From positions 56,417,340 to 56,481,339 of the forward strand of contig CM043942.1 of assembly GCA_014529385.2 (NCBI GenBank): a stretch of DNA of 64,000 nucleotides. The letters are read 5' to 3'. The notes below the pieces were generated by a model, which saw only the letters and a program-made list of their open reading frames with translations, did no database searches and was not told where the DNA came from. Numbering within the stretch: position 1 is the first letter of the stretch; every line of letters starts with the position of its first letter. The position numbers and the translations under genes were made by a program. Source of the DNA: Adiantum capillus-veneris. Its lineage: Eukaryota > Streptophyta > Polypodiopsida > Polypodiales > Pteridaceae. Shown here piece by piece: positions 34,448 to 46,493 of the stretch.

Positions 34448-34627
34448 CTATCCAGGGACTTCAAATTTGACTTTTGGGCTTATACAGTGTTAGACCAACA
34501 TAAAATAAGGCCACTGGAAAATATTGGGTTCAATTGGATCAAAATTGGTACAGATACACTCAGTTTACAAAATTGCAAAAAACCCAATTCAAAATCACCT
34601 CATCAAAAGCCCTACTTCGAAATCCAA

Positions 34628-34815
34628 ACCCCAACCCAACCCGTGACCACACCCCCACACACCCCCCTAGACCCCCAGACCCCCCCTATACCCCCCTAGC
34701 TAATTTGATAAATTGACTATTTGAACAGGAATCACACCAGAATGAAATCATCCTTCCAGAAATCCCCCAATTGACCACTATTCCCAATCCCTTCCCACCC
34801 CTGACCCCCCCCCCC
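34628..34815. repeat. C-rich tract in gypsy leader
   Basis: Repeated runs of 3-7 C separated by short A/T words (34628-34698), and an 11-C run at 34805-34815. The minus strand is correspondingly G-rich with many closely spaced G runs. At the matching place in block 2 (53360-53498) this C-rich text is absent and other sequence stands between the shared flanks. Confidence 0.85.
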
Positions 34816-34853
34816 TATACTCATACTCACCACATCCTTTCAACTACGTCAAT

Positions 34854-37523
34854 ATGAACCCATATAACCCGGACCGCTCCCCCGTGTCAATAGGAAATCA
34901 AGGTATTCGGGGGGGAAACACCAGTAGAGTATCCACTGAAGAAAGTGTGAATCAAGGCAATTCCTTGCACACAATTCCTGAAGAAGTCGCGGACACTGTT
35001 CTAGATTCAACATCCGAAATGTCTTCTTACTCGACGCACTCTGAAACCGGAACTACAATGTGCTATGAGCATATACTCTCTTTTTACAAGACTAATCGTC
35101 ATGGAGCCCAGGTTTACTTGGATCCTAACGAAGAGTATGCTATTCGCATTGATGATCATGGTATTGAGTTCAAAGAAGAGGTTAGGGCAAACAAACAAGG
35201 AAAAATGTACATGGATCGAAAGGGAACTCAATATGTATAGGTTGGAAATCTTGATATGGTAGACAAATGGGGCTTAGAAGTGAACACTATAATCCCGGAT
35301 ATGTCAGCAAAAGAAGAACCACCAACATTGGAATTCGAGGGATACGATCAAGTAGACTTGAAGCCGTTGAAACGGTTTTAGTACGGATAATCCTAGGATC
35401 GGAGTCTATTGTTGGGAAGATAGAAACATAACAGATCTTTTGTGGACTTCTCATGCTAGACCAGGACAATTAACGGCCATGAAGATCATCTATATCTTCA
35501 AAATCAAAGATAAGGGATCTGCGGATCTACCAACTTACTTATTTAGGGATGGTTATAACAACAACTTTGTTATGATACTCCTGAAGAGGTAGAACAAACC
35601 AAATACCATGGGTATTCCATAAGGATTGGATATTGGGTCAAGGACCAGAAACCACTCCAAGAGACGAACATCATGAGAGATCATCTGAGAGTAATGTGAA
35701 GAAACCAAAAACCACCTCATCACGTAGAAAAATGGGTGTCACTTAGGCCAGTCCAGGGCTACATGAGTCACTATTTCCGATAGATCGGTTTGAAGGACTC
35801 CGAACAGAACAACTCCTAGAAGACCTGGAGTTGAACCAAATAGACGTGTCAGACCAGCTGATTTCCAAAAATGGGTCAGAAAATACAGTGGATCAGGGCA
35901 TCCATATGACCACTTAGCAAGCTTCAAGCAAGTGCTAAGAGCGGAGCGTATATTAAATTTCCATACTGAATTTGAAGGGTTTGGAATGACATTAGAAGGA
36001 GAAGCTTTGACATGGTTCCAAAAAATTCCACCAAGGTCAATCATGGATTTGAATACATTAGCTCAAGGATTTGTAGCTGCTTGTTCTAAAACAGGGATTA
36101 AACATAATACGGTAGCTCAAATCTACAGCTTTAAACAGAAACATGGTGAGTCTATTAGGGATTGTACAACTCGAATGAAACAATACATTGCTAGATGCCC
36201 AGAGATGAAGATACCTGCAGAGGAGCGACTTGTTTCATTGTTTCTGGAGGGACTGTTAAACAAAGAACTTCATGCTATACTCTATAGTAAAAAGGATACA
36301 ACTCTAGAGGCGTGTGTGTCTGATGCTATCAACCTAGGAGACAATTGTGAGATCTTTAATGAAGAGGATGTCCCTAAGGATAACCAAAGCAAGAAGACTG
36401 TATCCACAAAACCAGCACAAGTGGGAATGGCTGCTGTGGCACCACTCTCAACCATAGAAGATATGCTAAAAAGGATGAATGACATGATGAACAATATGCA
36501 AAAAGCACCTATGAGAGGACCAGGACAGGGGATATCCCCACAGGAACAACCAATTAGGCCATAAACATGGTGTGCAATCGAGGGGAAATGGACCAACCAT
36601 GAGACCCACCAGTGCTACTTCAAACGAAAGTATGATGGGAATGTTCAGTACGTGTCCATGAGGCACAAGGACAACCCATGTACAGATATCAACCTAAAAT
36701 GGCTCAAGTTCAAAGACCACCAATGGGTATGGAGAGACCTCCACCTATGTTAGGACAACAACCTCCTTATCCAAAACATAATGCGGTGCCTGTAAAGTAC
36801 ATGCACTCAAAAGGAGTTATAGATGAACAAGCATTAGTGCCTGTTACATCCTATGCAAAGCCTAGTCCATCTACAGTAATGGTAGAGGGAGATTGGTATA
36901 TTCCACACCCACCACCAATGGAGGAAACCATGACTTATGCTCCACCAGAGCTCGTACCATTGTATTATGTAGCTAATCAAGGTGTCAGACCTCCTATGGG
37001 AAGACCCATGATGAAGCCCAGAACAGGAAGCGATCATAACTGTGGTGCTGATGACCATAGGAAGAACGAATGTCCAGATCTTGACAAAAACCTCAAACCA
37101 ATTGAATCCTATTGCATACAATGTTGCAAAAAGGGAGGACACATTCTAGAAGATTTTCTTAAGAATCCTTTGAACAAGGAAAAAAATGTAGTCAACATAG
37201 TCCAAGTAATGCCTAGTAGCTCATCAGAGAGCGAACCGATTGTTCCAATCAAGGTAATCACTAGAGCCCAAGCAAGGAAAAAGAAACGCAATTCCTCTGA
37301 TGACTCGGGGAACACAAAATTTTCTTCTCAAAGAATCAAAAGGAGCAGAAGCAAAAGATATGAGATGAGAAAACAAAAACAACGGGTTGAAAACGAAGAG
37401 AACGCAAAAATTCTAGCCCAAGACAAGTTGAAAGAAACTGGCAGTGAATTTAAAGAAACAACCGTGAAATCTAGAGGATCCATTCTAGTTTATAAAATTC
37501 TAGTTCTACGAAGCAGGACTTAG
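34854..37523 (+). pseudogene. Gypsy gag
   Basis: The frame starts MNPYNPDRSP at 34854 (the ATG is conserved as a remnant at 53639) and stops at 35238-35240. The central Retrotrans_gag domain lies at about 35860-36330, with LEGEALTWFQKIP, then FVAACSKTG and the RDCTTRMKQYIARCP region. A second open stretch (36678-37523) is Pro/Met-rich and has two zinc-knuckle-like motifs: CGADDHRKNEC (the first Cys pair incomplete) and CIQCCKKGGHILEDF (last Cys replaced by Phe). Several stops between 35240 and 35930 break the gene. The family is Ty3/gypsy, with an Athila/Tat-like primer site; finer placement needs a tree. Confidence 0.82.
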
Positions 37524-38790
37524 AGCAGACCAAAACATGGAAAACAAATGGAAAAACTATCCATCTCTAGACATGGAAGCAGCTAAGCTGGAAGCTTATT
37601 AAAATTTGATAAGAATCACGCAGGAAATGCTGGATAAACAGAAACCCAAGCTTGAAAGTATTGCAAAACCGGAAGAGCTTGTGGTAGAAGAATCGAAAGC
37701 AAAATCCCATGTGGTGGCAGAACCCCACCATGAAACAAATGAACCATAGCTCATAGTGTCAGACAATGAAGATTCCTTAGACAGAATTCCATTCATGGAG
37801 GAAGACTGGCCATGACACTTATGGGAAAAGTTAAGGGAGATCAATGATGGGAGCCTAACTTTAAAGTCAGCTCCTATAGAGGAAGTCTGGTTAGATAACC
37901 TACCATCTGATATGAACATGGATTTACAGTCCTTGTATGGGGATTGCGGATCAGAGGCTTCAGGAATATCTAAACCTTTGACATTAAAAACATTACCTTC
38001 TTACTTGGGATATAACGAAGATGAATCCATCATTTGCAAGACCACTCAAGTAAAAAGAGCCAAACAGACCCTAGAAGTGGACAACATTTACTCAATCATG
38101 TCTACACCTATCCAATGCACTCTTACTTTGGGAGAACTGTTGAAACTCATGCCATACTTATGGAATGAATTACAGAAAACCCTAGAGAAGGTGGGTATAA
38201 CGGGGTTAATCTCTAAGAATCTGGGACACTTGAAAAATGAAACGGAATACAAAGAGATACGATAAGTTCCTATGAACAAGGTTGGAGAATATTATGAAGG
38301 GGAAGAAGGAAACACTCTTCTCCTAGTGAAATATAATGAGATTGAAACCATGGCAATACTGGATAGTGGAGCGGGCATAGCCATAGCCACTAAAGCAGTA
38401 TGGGAATCCTTGGGATAGCCAGCCATTAGACAAATGCGAATGAAATTGCAGTTGGCTGACGGACACATTGAAAGATCGCTAGGGCTACTAGAAAAAGTGA
38501 AAGTTAACTCCTGTGGAATTGAATATCAACAAACTTTTGCCATAGTAGACTTTGGGAAAAAACTCAACTATGAAATCCTATTGGAAAGATCTTTCATGCG
38601 ACAGGTACAGCTTATCCAAGATTGGGGAAACGATTATCTGTACTTAAATCAGGTGGGATCTATAACAAGGATCAATCTAAATGACCACACCTATAGAGAT
38701 GTCTTGAAAACACCCATCCAAGAGTTTGATTCAGTCTCTTCGGCTGAAACTAAACTTCCATCTTGGCTAAACAAAGACACTCCTATTTGA
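37524..38790 (+). pseudogene. Gypsy first protease with N-terminal linker
   Basis: An acidic linker (37540-38265) precedes the aspartic protease. The active site reads M-A-I-L-D-S-G-A-G, catalytic Asp codon 38362-38364, followed by a strand region MKLQLADGHIERS and the second half with FAIVDFG and ILLERSF. It lies between gag and RT, the normal place of a gypsy protease. Stops occur at 37600, 37750 and 38417. Confidence 0.85.
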
Positions 38791-39654
38791 ATGTGCGGAG
38801 CTTCAAAAAATGGAAGCTTAAGACGAGAGGAATGTATCCTAGAAAGGGACTATACACACGAAGCCTACATCCTGAACCCTTTCCAGAGCATTTATTGGAA
38901 CCATTCGAGTGGACTCAAATCTTAGTGACAATGGATGTATGTGTGAATACGTCTATGCCTACTCAATTTTGCAATGAGGATGGCTACGACATAATTCCCA
39001 TCAAAATGATGTCAGGCCTTAACATTGAAAATAAGGATGAGGAAACAGAGGACTTGATGAAATCTCAACAAGTCTTTTCTAACCTCTATTACAATGCAAC
39101 TGGTGAGTTGGATGAACACTCAGCTACCTCCGAAGATTTGGGATTCGAAAAAGAACATACGAGAGCTCAACTACTCTTAAGGGGAGGGAGAAAAAGTTTT
39201 TTGACTTTCCAAGATAGTAATCAAGAAGAAAAAAATGGTATAGAAGAAAGGACACTAAAATTGAGAAAGAACGACCTATGCCATCATTCTCCAGTAAAAC
39301 ACAATTCCTGATGCAGATAAATGCTATCAAGGACAAAATAACTAGCAGATATCCTTCGAACGGAAACTCAAAAATGTCTCAGACATCGAGAAAAACAAGG
39401 AAGGGTACTCAAGAAGAACATCACGATAAAAAACCACTCATGACCAGAGTCGAGCGGAAAAGAAATATCAAGAGTTGAAAAAAGCTCTAAAGGAGATATA
39501 CACCACCAAAATGGAAACCACGAAAGAGGATGGTAAGGATGTAATGCATGTTCCATCCCATTACAAAATGTATACTCTCCAAGATCGGAAAATCATAATC
39601 GAACAACCTATTAGGAAACTACGGAAATAAGGCGAGTCTTACGAAGGACCTGAA
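38791..39654 (+). pseudogene. Gypsy protease-RT linker
   Basis: A poorly conserved, partly open stretch (38763-39311, 39278-39478) with no recognised domain. It contains a proline/aromatic patch (EPFPEHLLEPFEW) and many charged residues. It probably encodes the polyprotein linker before RT. Stops and shifts interrupt it. Confidence 0.5.
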
Positions 39655-41127
39655 AACGCTAAAAGGTTAGACTTGGCTGATCCAGGAGAAGAGCCTAGAC
39701 CAGCCTACATTGCAAATGACCTAGCAGTAGAAGAAGAAAAGCTTTTGTTAAGTTTGCTAAAGGAATATCGAGATATCCTTACCTGGTCTTACAAGGATCT
39801 CAACGGTGTTGATCTAGAAATCTGCCAATATACCATACCCATGAGAGATGATGCAAGACCATGGAGACAGAGACCATACACTTATAACGAAACATTTGCC
39901 AGAAAGATCAAAGAAGAGATTGAAAAACTAAAGGAAGCTGAATTCATTTACGAAATTGAACACACTGATTAGGTGTCCCCAATTGTGGTAGTACCTAAGA
40001 AGAATGGGAAATTATGAGTGTGCGTTAATCTCAAAAAAGTGAATGCAGGTACCATTAGAGACAACTTTCCTCTTTCGATAACTGAGCACGTTTTAGAACG
40101 AGTAGCAGGAAAAGAAGTTACAGCTTCTTAGATGGATTTTCGGGATACAATCACTTTTGGTTGACCCAAAAGATCAGCACAAAACTACTTTTGCAACAGA
40201 ATGGGGTATATTTGCCTATCGAGTTATGCCGTTCGGGTTAACTAATGCTTCAGCCACATTCTAGAGATTGATGAGTCATGCTTTCAAAGAGTATCTTTGA
40301 AAATTCTTGGGAGTATACATGGATGATTTATGTGTACATTCGTCAATCCGAGCTGATCATTTTGAACACCTCAAAAAGTATTTGAGAAGTATAGACTTTA
40401 CAGAATTTTCTTAAACCCGGAAAAGTGCACATTCATGGGAAGACAAGGGAAAATTATTGGATATATAGTGTCTAAAAATGGCATACCTACGGATATTCAA
40501 AAGATTCATGTCATTACTGATTTGCCTAGACCAACAACAGTCAAAGGGGTACAAGCGTTCATGGGACATTGTGGACATTACCGACGATTCATCTACATGT
40601 ATGATATAATTGCAAAACCCATGTATATCTTGATTACGCACTTTGAATGGACCGAGGCATGTGAAGAATCCTTCATGAAGCTTAAACAAGCTCTCACCTC
40701 AGCTCCAATATTGAAAGCACCCGATTGGGATAAGGTATTCCACGTACATGTAGATGCTTCAAACTTTGCTATTGGTTGTATACTAGCCCAACCAGGAGAT
40801 GGGAAAATTGACTTTCCTATTTCTTATGCTAGCCGACAATTGAATATGGCAGAAAAGAATTACACCACCACTGAAAGAGAAGGACTAGGAATGATCTATG
40901 CCATTAAAAAGTATAGACATTACCTATTGGCCAAACAGTTTGTGTTCTTTGTGGACCACCAAGCCTTGTTATATTTGGTCAACAAGCCATGCATCACAGG
41001 AAGAATAGTGAGATGGTTCATCATTATTCTCGAATTTGATTTCACTGTGGTTGTTAAAAAAGGCACTACACATCAACTAGCAGATCATTTGTCGAGGATT
41101 TTTCAGGGGAATCACCTAAAGGGGTAG
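39655..41127 (+). pseudogene. Gypsy reverse transcriptase and RNase H
   Basis: The start shows RPAYIANDL, then WSYKDLNGVDLEIC and RRPYTYNETFARKI-like fingers, SPIVVVPKKNGKL and the catalytic Y-M-D-D at 40316-40327. The middle (39970-40440) has several stops and shifts. From 40435 the frame is open for 230 codons: connection domain with HCGHYRRFIY, RNase H with FHVHVDASNFAIGC, TTEREGLGMIYA and FFVDHQALLYL, ending in HQLADHLSRI. The long open RNase H frame contrasts with the damaged RT. Confidence 0.9.
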
Positions 41128-42803
41128 ATGATGATCTACCAGATGCCTATTTGTTCTCCGTGGAAATGATACCTAGATGGGCGGAAAAAATTGTGCCATT
41201 AATGACGATAGCTCAAGTGGATTCACCCCTCCCTATCACAATTGATTTAATTGAACAATCGGCTATGTATGAATTGCTAGTTGGGAGGCTATATAAAAGA
41301 AATGGAGATGAAATATTTCTTTTATGCATTAATCCTGAAGAAAGAGATCAATACTTAAGTCAATCACATGTTACCATAGTAGGACTTCACTTTGCGGAAG
41401 ACCAAACTATGCAACAAATCTTAAGACTTGGAGTATTTTGACCGACTATGAGGAGAGATGTTCAATCTTTTGTAAGAGATTTCCCTCAATGTCAGAAACA
41501 ACAACTAATTCCTCATGTAACATTGTTTCAAATGTCACCTGTTCCTAAGTGGAGTAACTATCTGGTTACTTACTTATCGAGCCAAAAATTTCCTGAGGAT
41601 ATGAGTAAACGCTGTCAAAGAGCAATTGAAAGGGAAGCAAGAGACTATGCTCTTATTGGGAACTAATTTTATCGGAGAGGTAAGGATCAACATTTGTGTC
41701 TTTGTGCAAATGAATACGAGTATATTCCGATTATAGAACAAGCACATGTTGGATTAGCTGGAGGTCACTTTTCTAGTGACACCACCCACAAGAGCAATCT
41801 TGATGGCAGGCATATGGTGGCCAACACTTTATGCAGATGCCAAAGAATATGTTCGAGGGTGTTTGTGATGCTTGTGAATGAGCAAAAATGCCAACACGGG
41901 TAGACAACATGCCCTTAAGACCAATGATGGGGGCTAGAGCTTTCACAAAATGGGGTATAGATTTTGTTGGACCGATACAGCCACCTGCTTATAGAACCCA
42001 AGCTCGATATATCATTGTAGCTACAGACTATTTGACCAAATGGTCCGAGGCTAAAGCGATTAAAAGGAATGATGTCAGAACCACTGCTGCATTCTTATAT
42101 GAGTATGCATTCATAAGGTATGGACTGCCAATAGAGATTATCAGTGATGATCCGGGAACTCATTTCCTCAACGAGGTAATAGAGTATTTGCTCAATGAGT
42201 TTATGGTTATCCATAACAAATCAGCTCCTTATCACCCACAAGCAAACGAACAAGCTGAGCATACGAATAAAATTCATAGCTCGGTACTAACCAAAGTGGT
42301 TAGTTCAGGAAGGACAAACTAGGAAATGAATCTCCATGCTGCTCTATGGGCTTGTCGAGTTTCATTCAAAACGGATTTAAATGCTACACCCTTTAACCTT
42401 GTTTATGGTCTTGATGCCATACTGCCGATAGAATTTCTATTGCCGACCTTAAGGGGAGAACAAACTCTTGAGTGGACTGGACATGTATTATCAGAAAGAC
42501 TAGAAGATTTGGAAAAGCTAGACGAGAAAAGGCTAACTGCTATAGCTCATATCTATGCACAAAAGAGGAAACAAAAATAGTTTTTTGATTCCCACTTAAT
42601 CACCAAAATTTTGAGGAAAGGGAACTTAGTTCTAGTCTATTCCTTTAAGCAACACATTCCCAAGTTTAAGAAAAAGGGAAATCGACCATTTATCATTGAA
42701 GATGTATCCCCAAGTGGAGCAATAAAATTGTCAACCATAGATGGTGAACCAATGGCTAATTGGATTAGTGGATGTCGTTTAAAGAAATACAATTTGCCAC
42801 TAA
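41128..42803 (+). pseudogene. Gypsy integrase with two zinc modules
   Basis: Two HHCC-like modules precede the core. The first (about 41360-41500) has SHVTIVGLHF...DFPQCQKQ; then a spacer with VPKWSNYLVTYLSS; the second (about 41660-41880) has EQAHVGLAGGHF and a damaged Cys pair. The core shows KWGIDFVGP, ISDDPGTHF and YHPQANEQAEH (D, D, E). The C-terminal part holds KKGNRPFIIEDVSP (GPY/F-like, Gly-Pro changed to Arg-Pro). Homology to the related copy at 61240 stops at LPLT (42800), where block 2 begins. Confidence 0.88.
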
Positions 42804-43607
42804 CCACCTAATGTGCCAAAGGTCAAAGACGATTGGCCTGAAAAACTTTGGGACCTAGTTAGGAAGATGTGAGATGAGAATCAAGATGGGAGGTCAACAC
42901 CCATTGTTGAAGCTGACCTTGACAAAGGCATGGTGGATGTCAACCTACAATCCATGTATGGCGACCAAGGTATAGAGAAAATGAGAGGATAGTAGGGAGG
43001 AAATCTTCAAGGAGCTGCCTTCTTACTCGGGTCCTTGTGAAGGGAAATCTGATGTTATGGTCCTACCATCACAATGAGAAACCTCCAAACCAACCATAGA
43101 TTCTCAAGGGTTGTAAGAACTCATGTCAACACCAGTGAGATGCACGCCAATAGTGGCTGAGATGCTAAAAATCAAATTGCACATGTGAAAGATGTCATGA
43201 AATATCTTGAGAAAATGGGAATAAAGAACCCACCTAAAACTCTAAACCGGGAAATGGAGGAGTGGAACCAACCCAAAAAAGATGCAAAGCCAGTTTCCAT
43301 AAATAAAATTGGTGAATGAAGGCGAAAAAGGGAACACCACACTGCCCATAAAGCACCAAGGAGTAAAAACCATTCTGATCCTAGATAGTGTATTGGGGGT
43401 TGCCATTGCTACTAAATTGATTTGGGAGAAATGGGAAATCTTGCCCTTATAAGAACTCAGATGAAACTGCAACTAGCAAATGGATATATTGCAAATCCAA
43501 CTAGTATTCTAGAACAGGTGGTAATGACTTATTGTGGAATTGAGTATGAACATATATTTGCTATAGTAGGATTTGGTATTGAGAATAACTATGATGCTAT
43601 CCTATGA
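42804..43607 (+). pseudogene. Gypsy gag-protease fragment (block 2)
   Basis: Counterpart of 15351-16157. The protease active site reads D-S-V (43384-43392) instead of D-S-G, so this copy has lost the glycine. A frame at 43422-43607 covers the rest of the domain. RT and RNase H are missing as in block 1. Confidence 0.75.
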
Positions 43608-43681
43608 AGGTTGTTCATGTGCCGTAAAATATGGTGCAGGACTAGGGCCCACATCTATCAAAGTCGATGATGCAGAAGCGT

Positions 43682-43685
<4 letters not shown>

Positions 43686-43725
<40 letters not shown>
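43686..43725. repeat. (GA)n microsatellite (block 2)
   Basis: About 40 bp of GA repeats, matching the 106-bp array of block 1. Confidence 0.97.
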
Positions 43726-43727
<2 letters not shown>

Positions 43728-43885
43728 CCTTGAACCAATCAACCTTGGCAATGAATAAATGAATGTGTATACAATGGAGGCAAGGGGTTGATTTTATAGC
43801 AACCTCAATAAATTTCCCTTCCCACTCTTTGGCAAATAAATAAAATAAATACCTAATAGCCAAAATAAATAATCCATCTTTACGA

Positions 43886-44878
43886 GATATGGACTACCTA
43901 TCAAAATAGTGAGTGATAGGGGCACACACTTTTTAAACGACGTCATTGAAAACCTCCTTGACGAATTCATGGTAGTCCATCGCAAATCGGCACCTTATCA
44001 TCCACAAGCTAACGGTAAAGCAGAGAGTATCAACCAAATCTTATGCATAGTACTCACCAAAATCTTATGCACAATACTCACCAAAATCGTCAGTGACTCA
44101 AGAAATGATTGGGATCAAAATCTACACACAGTCTTATGGGCTTATAGAGTAGCTTTTAAAACTTCCATCAGCACGACACCCTTTAACCTAGTATTCGGGA
44201 TTAATGCGATCCTACCATTGGAATTTCTAATCAAAACCCTAAGAGTAGTGACACAATTAGGATGGATGGGCCATGAGCTATCAGAAAGACAAGACACCCT
44301 GGAACAATTAGGTGAAACCCGACTGAGAGCCATAGCTGGGATATATGCTCAAAAAAAAAAAAAAAGTCTTTCAATGATCAACACGTGATCGGCAAGGAGT
44401 TCCAAAAAGAGGATTACGTTTTGATGTATACCCTCAAACAACACTCCACAAAACTCAAAAAGCGAGGGATGGGGCCTTTTGTAATACATGACATATCACA
44501 AAATGGCGCCATCAGGCTTGCAACATTAGCAAGAGAGGAGATGCCTAATTGGACGAGTGGCTGCAGAATAAAGAAATATCTTCTTCCGCTGACAGCAGAG
44601 GAACTTGCAACAATACATGCAGTAGCTCAGCGCAGAAGTCAAGCACATGACATTCAGGAATATGCACAGCAGGAAGCCAAAATCACAATATTAAAGTTCA
44701 AGGAGCAAGTAAACTTTTTAGAGAAAAGCACAACCGAACGATTCTATTGAGACTACTCCGATAGCATCCATACAAATAGAAGCTACATGGTTAGGAGGAA
44801 TGGATCTACACATCAATTAACAACTTACAGAGCGAGCATGAGTGGACACTGGGGCCGGAGCTTTTCGGCCAGAGCTAG
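43886..44878 (+). pseudogene. Gypsy integrase and start of second protease domain (block 2)
   Basis: Counterpart of 16500-17454, less damaged: the core is open at 43909-44388 with SDRGTHF and YHPQANGKAES. A 27-bp tandem duplication (AAATCTTATGCAYARTACTC type, about 44036-44090) adds nine codons. A run of about 15 A at 44350 shifts the frame. The C-terminal part (44385-44750) has KRGMGPFVIHD. The extra protease start is disrupted by stops. An added GCTTTTCGGCCAGA duplicates the junction near 44862. Confidence 0.85.
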
Positions 44879-45858
44879 TGAACATTCTTCTTTGGAAAAT
44901 GCCCATTCCAAGTTATTAGCTTCTGAGTGGGGAATTTCCTTTTTAACACTCTAGAGTAAGGTCCCTCTGGCTTCTTCCACTTCTTGGGACTGGTTCTCTG
45001 GCCGTCCAATGATTTGACTGAGATAGCTCAGCATCATCCGTGCCATTTCATCTTGGTTATGAACTGCTGTCCCTTCTCATCATCGATCGAGCGGACGTGG
45101 CCCCGACTCTGCTTGATTTTTAGAGCCCTAAAAAATTGAGCTTGATTGGAGGCTTCCGGTTGCAAATAAATCTCCATAGAGAGAAGTCTAGCCTTTTTGA
45201 TGTCTTCTAGCTGCTCATTAGTGAGGTTTGATTTGGCTTCAAGCCATCATTTGTGTTCGACCTCAGTAGCATTTAAAATTGACCAAAAGACCATTTGTAG
45301 ACTGAAAGTAGCAAACCAGGAGGATTTGATGATCTTAAGAACAATTTTTGTAATTATTCTTTCAACACCAGTACTATTTTTGCATTCCCAAGCTAGTGAG
45401 CCACCCCTGCCTTGATTTTGGCAAAAAGGAACATGGATCGCAATCCATGCCATATGATGCATTTTGGAAATCCAGTTATAAGCGTTTGTTCCTAGCCATC
45501 TGTGGGAGCTCTTGTACAATTTTCTATGATTTTAGGGTTTGGGGAACATGGATCGTGATCCATGTTCCACCACCTTTTGCTGTTGTTTTTGTCCTACTTG
45601 GTTCTGCCAGCTATTTGGGGTCTAGTGGTAAAATATTTTGGTTTTTGATGGGTTTTGGACTTCCCCATTGGCCCTGTTAGTTTATCAATTTTGTGACTTT
45701 GTACTGCTATGATCTGTTGTTTTGGCCATGTTGATGCAGTATGGGACATACACACATGCTCTTGCAAGGTTAATGATCATATCTGTCAAATCTCGTGTAG
45801 TAAGATCCATCGAGGTGGTCACAGCAGATAGAACAAATCCAAAAACTCTATGCTTCTG

Positions 45859-45950
<92 letters not shown>

Positions 45951-46478
45951 AACGAGCTTATGTTGTCCCATTTGACTATATGTTCCTAGTCTACCCGGAA
46001 TGCCCCATTTATACTTACCTCCATTGATCATATCTTGGTTTTCATATCACCTATAGTTCAAACCGTTCATCATTCTGACTCTTGGTTGGCAATTGGCATT
46101 CAATCTGCAGTTTTGATCCTTTAGAAGTTGGGTCAAAATGCATCTTGACTCGAATCTTTCCATATTTGCCATGTTCAAAGTCCTTGCTTTGAGGTTTTGA
46201 TGTTTTCTTTCAAAAGTCAATTTCGACTTTTCTGGCTCGACATATCTATTTTTATTGATTATCTATCATTTTTTTCTTTTTTTAGTGTAATTAGCCAAAA
46301 TTAGTGTAATCCCCCTTATATACATACTCTTATTCTGGTATTGAATGGTGATGGTATGGCTCATGATTATGCCAACTAAGAGTTTGTAAGGTTCTGAAAA
46401 AGAAAGGAAAGGAAAGGAAAAGAAAAGAAAAGAAATAATATGATAATAATAATATATACAAATGATAGTCCTGCCACA
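44879..46478 (-). mobile_element. LTR of the minus-strand gypsy (block 2)
   Basis: Same LTR as 17455-18979, with TGTGGCAGG start on the minus strand at 46478. It is longer because of the TC array. Ends carry the same uncertainty as in block 1. Confidence 0.6.
45861..45943. repeat. (TC)n microsatellite in LTR
   Basis: An uninterrupted 83-bp TC run replacing the TG run of block 1 at the same position. Confidence 0.97.
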
Positions 46479-46493
46479 TTTTCCCCCCTTCCT
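46479..46493 (-). promoter_or_regulatory. Polypurine tract of minus-strand gypsy (block 2)
   Basis: AGGAAGGGGGGAAAA on the minus strand, as in block 1. Confidence 0.75.

Larger units (their letters stand above)
27747..34853 (+). other. Gypsy leader (interrupted by a copia insertion)
   Basis: The long untranslated leader between primer site and gag ATG (34854). Without the copia insertion it is about 2 kb. It contains no gene of its own, but it holds the ~285-bp repeats with palindromes (28130-29283) and a C-rich tract (34628-34815). Confidence 0.7.
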
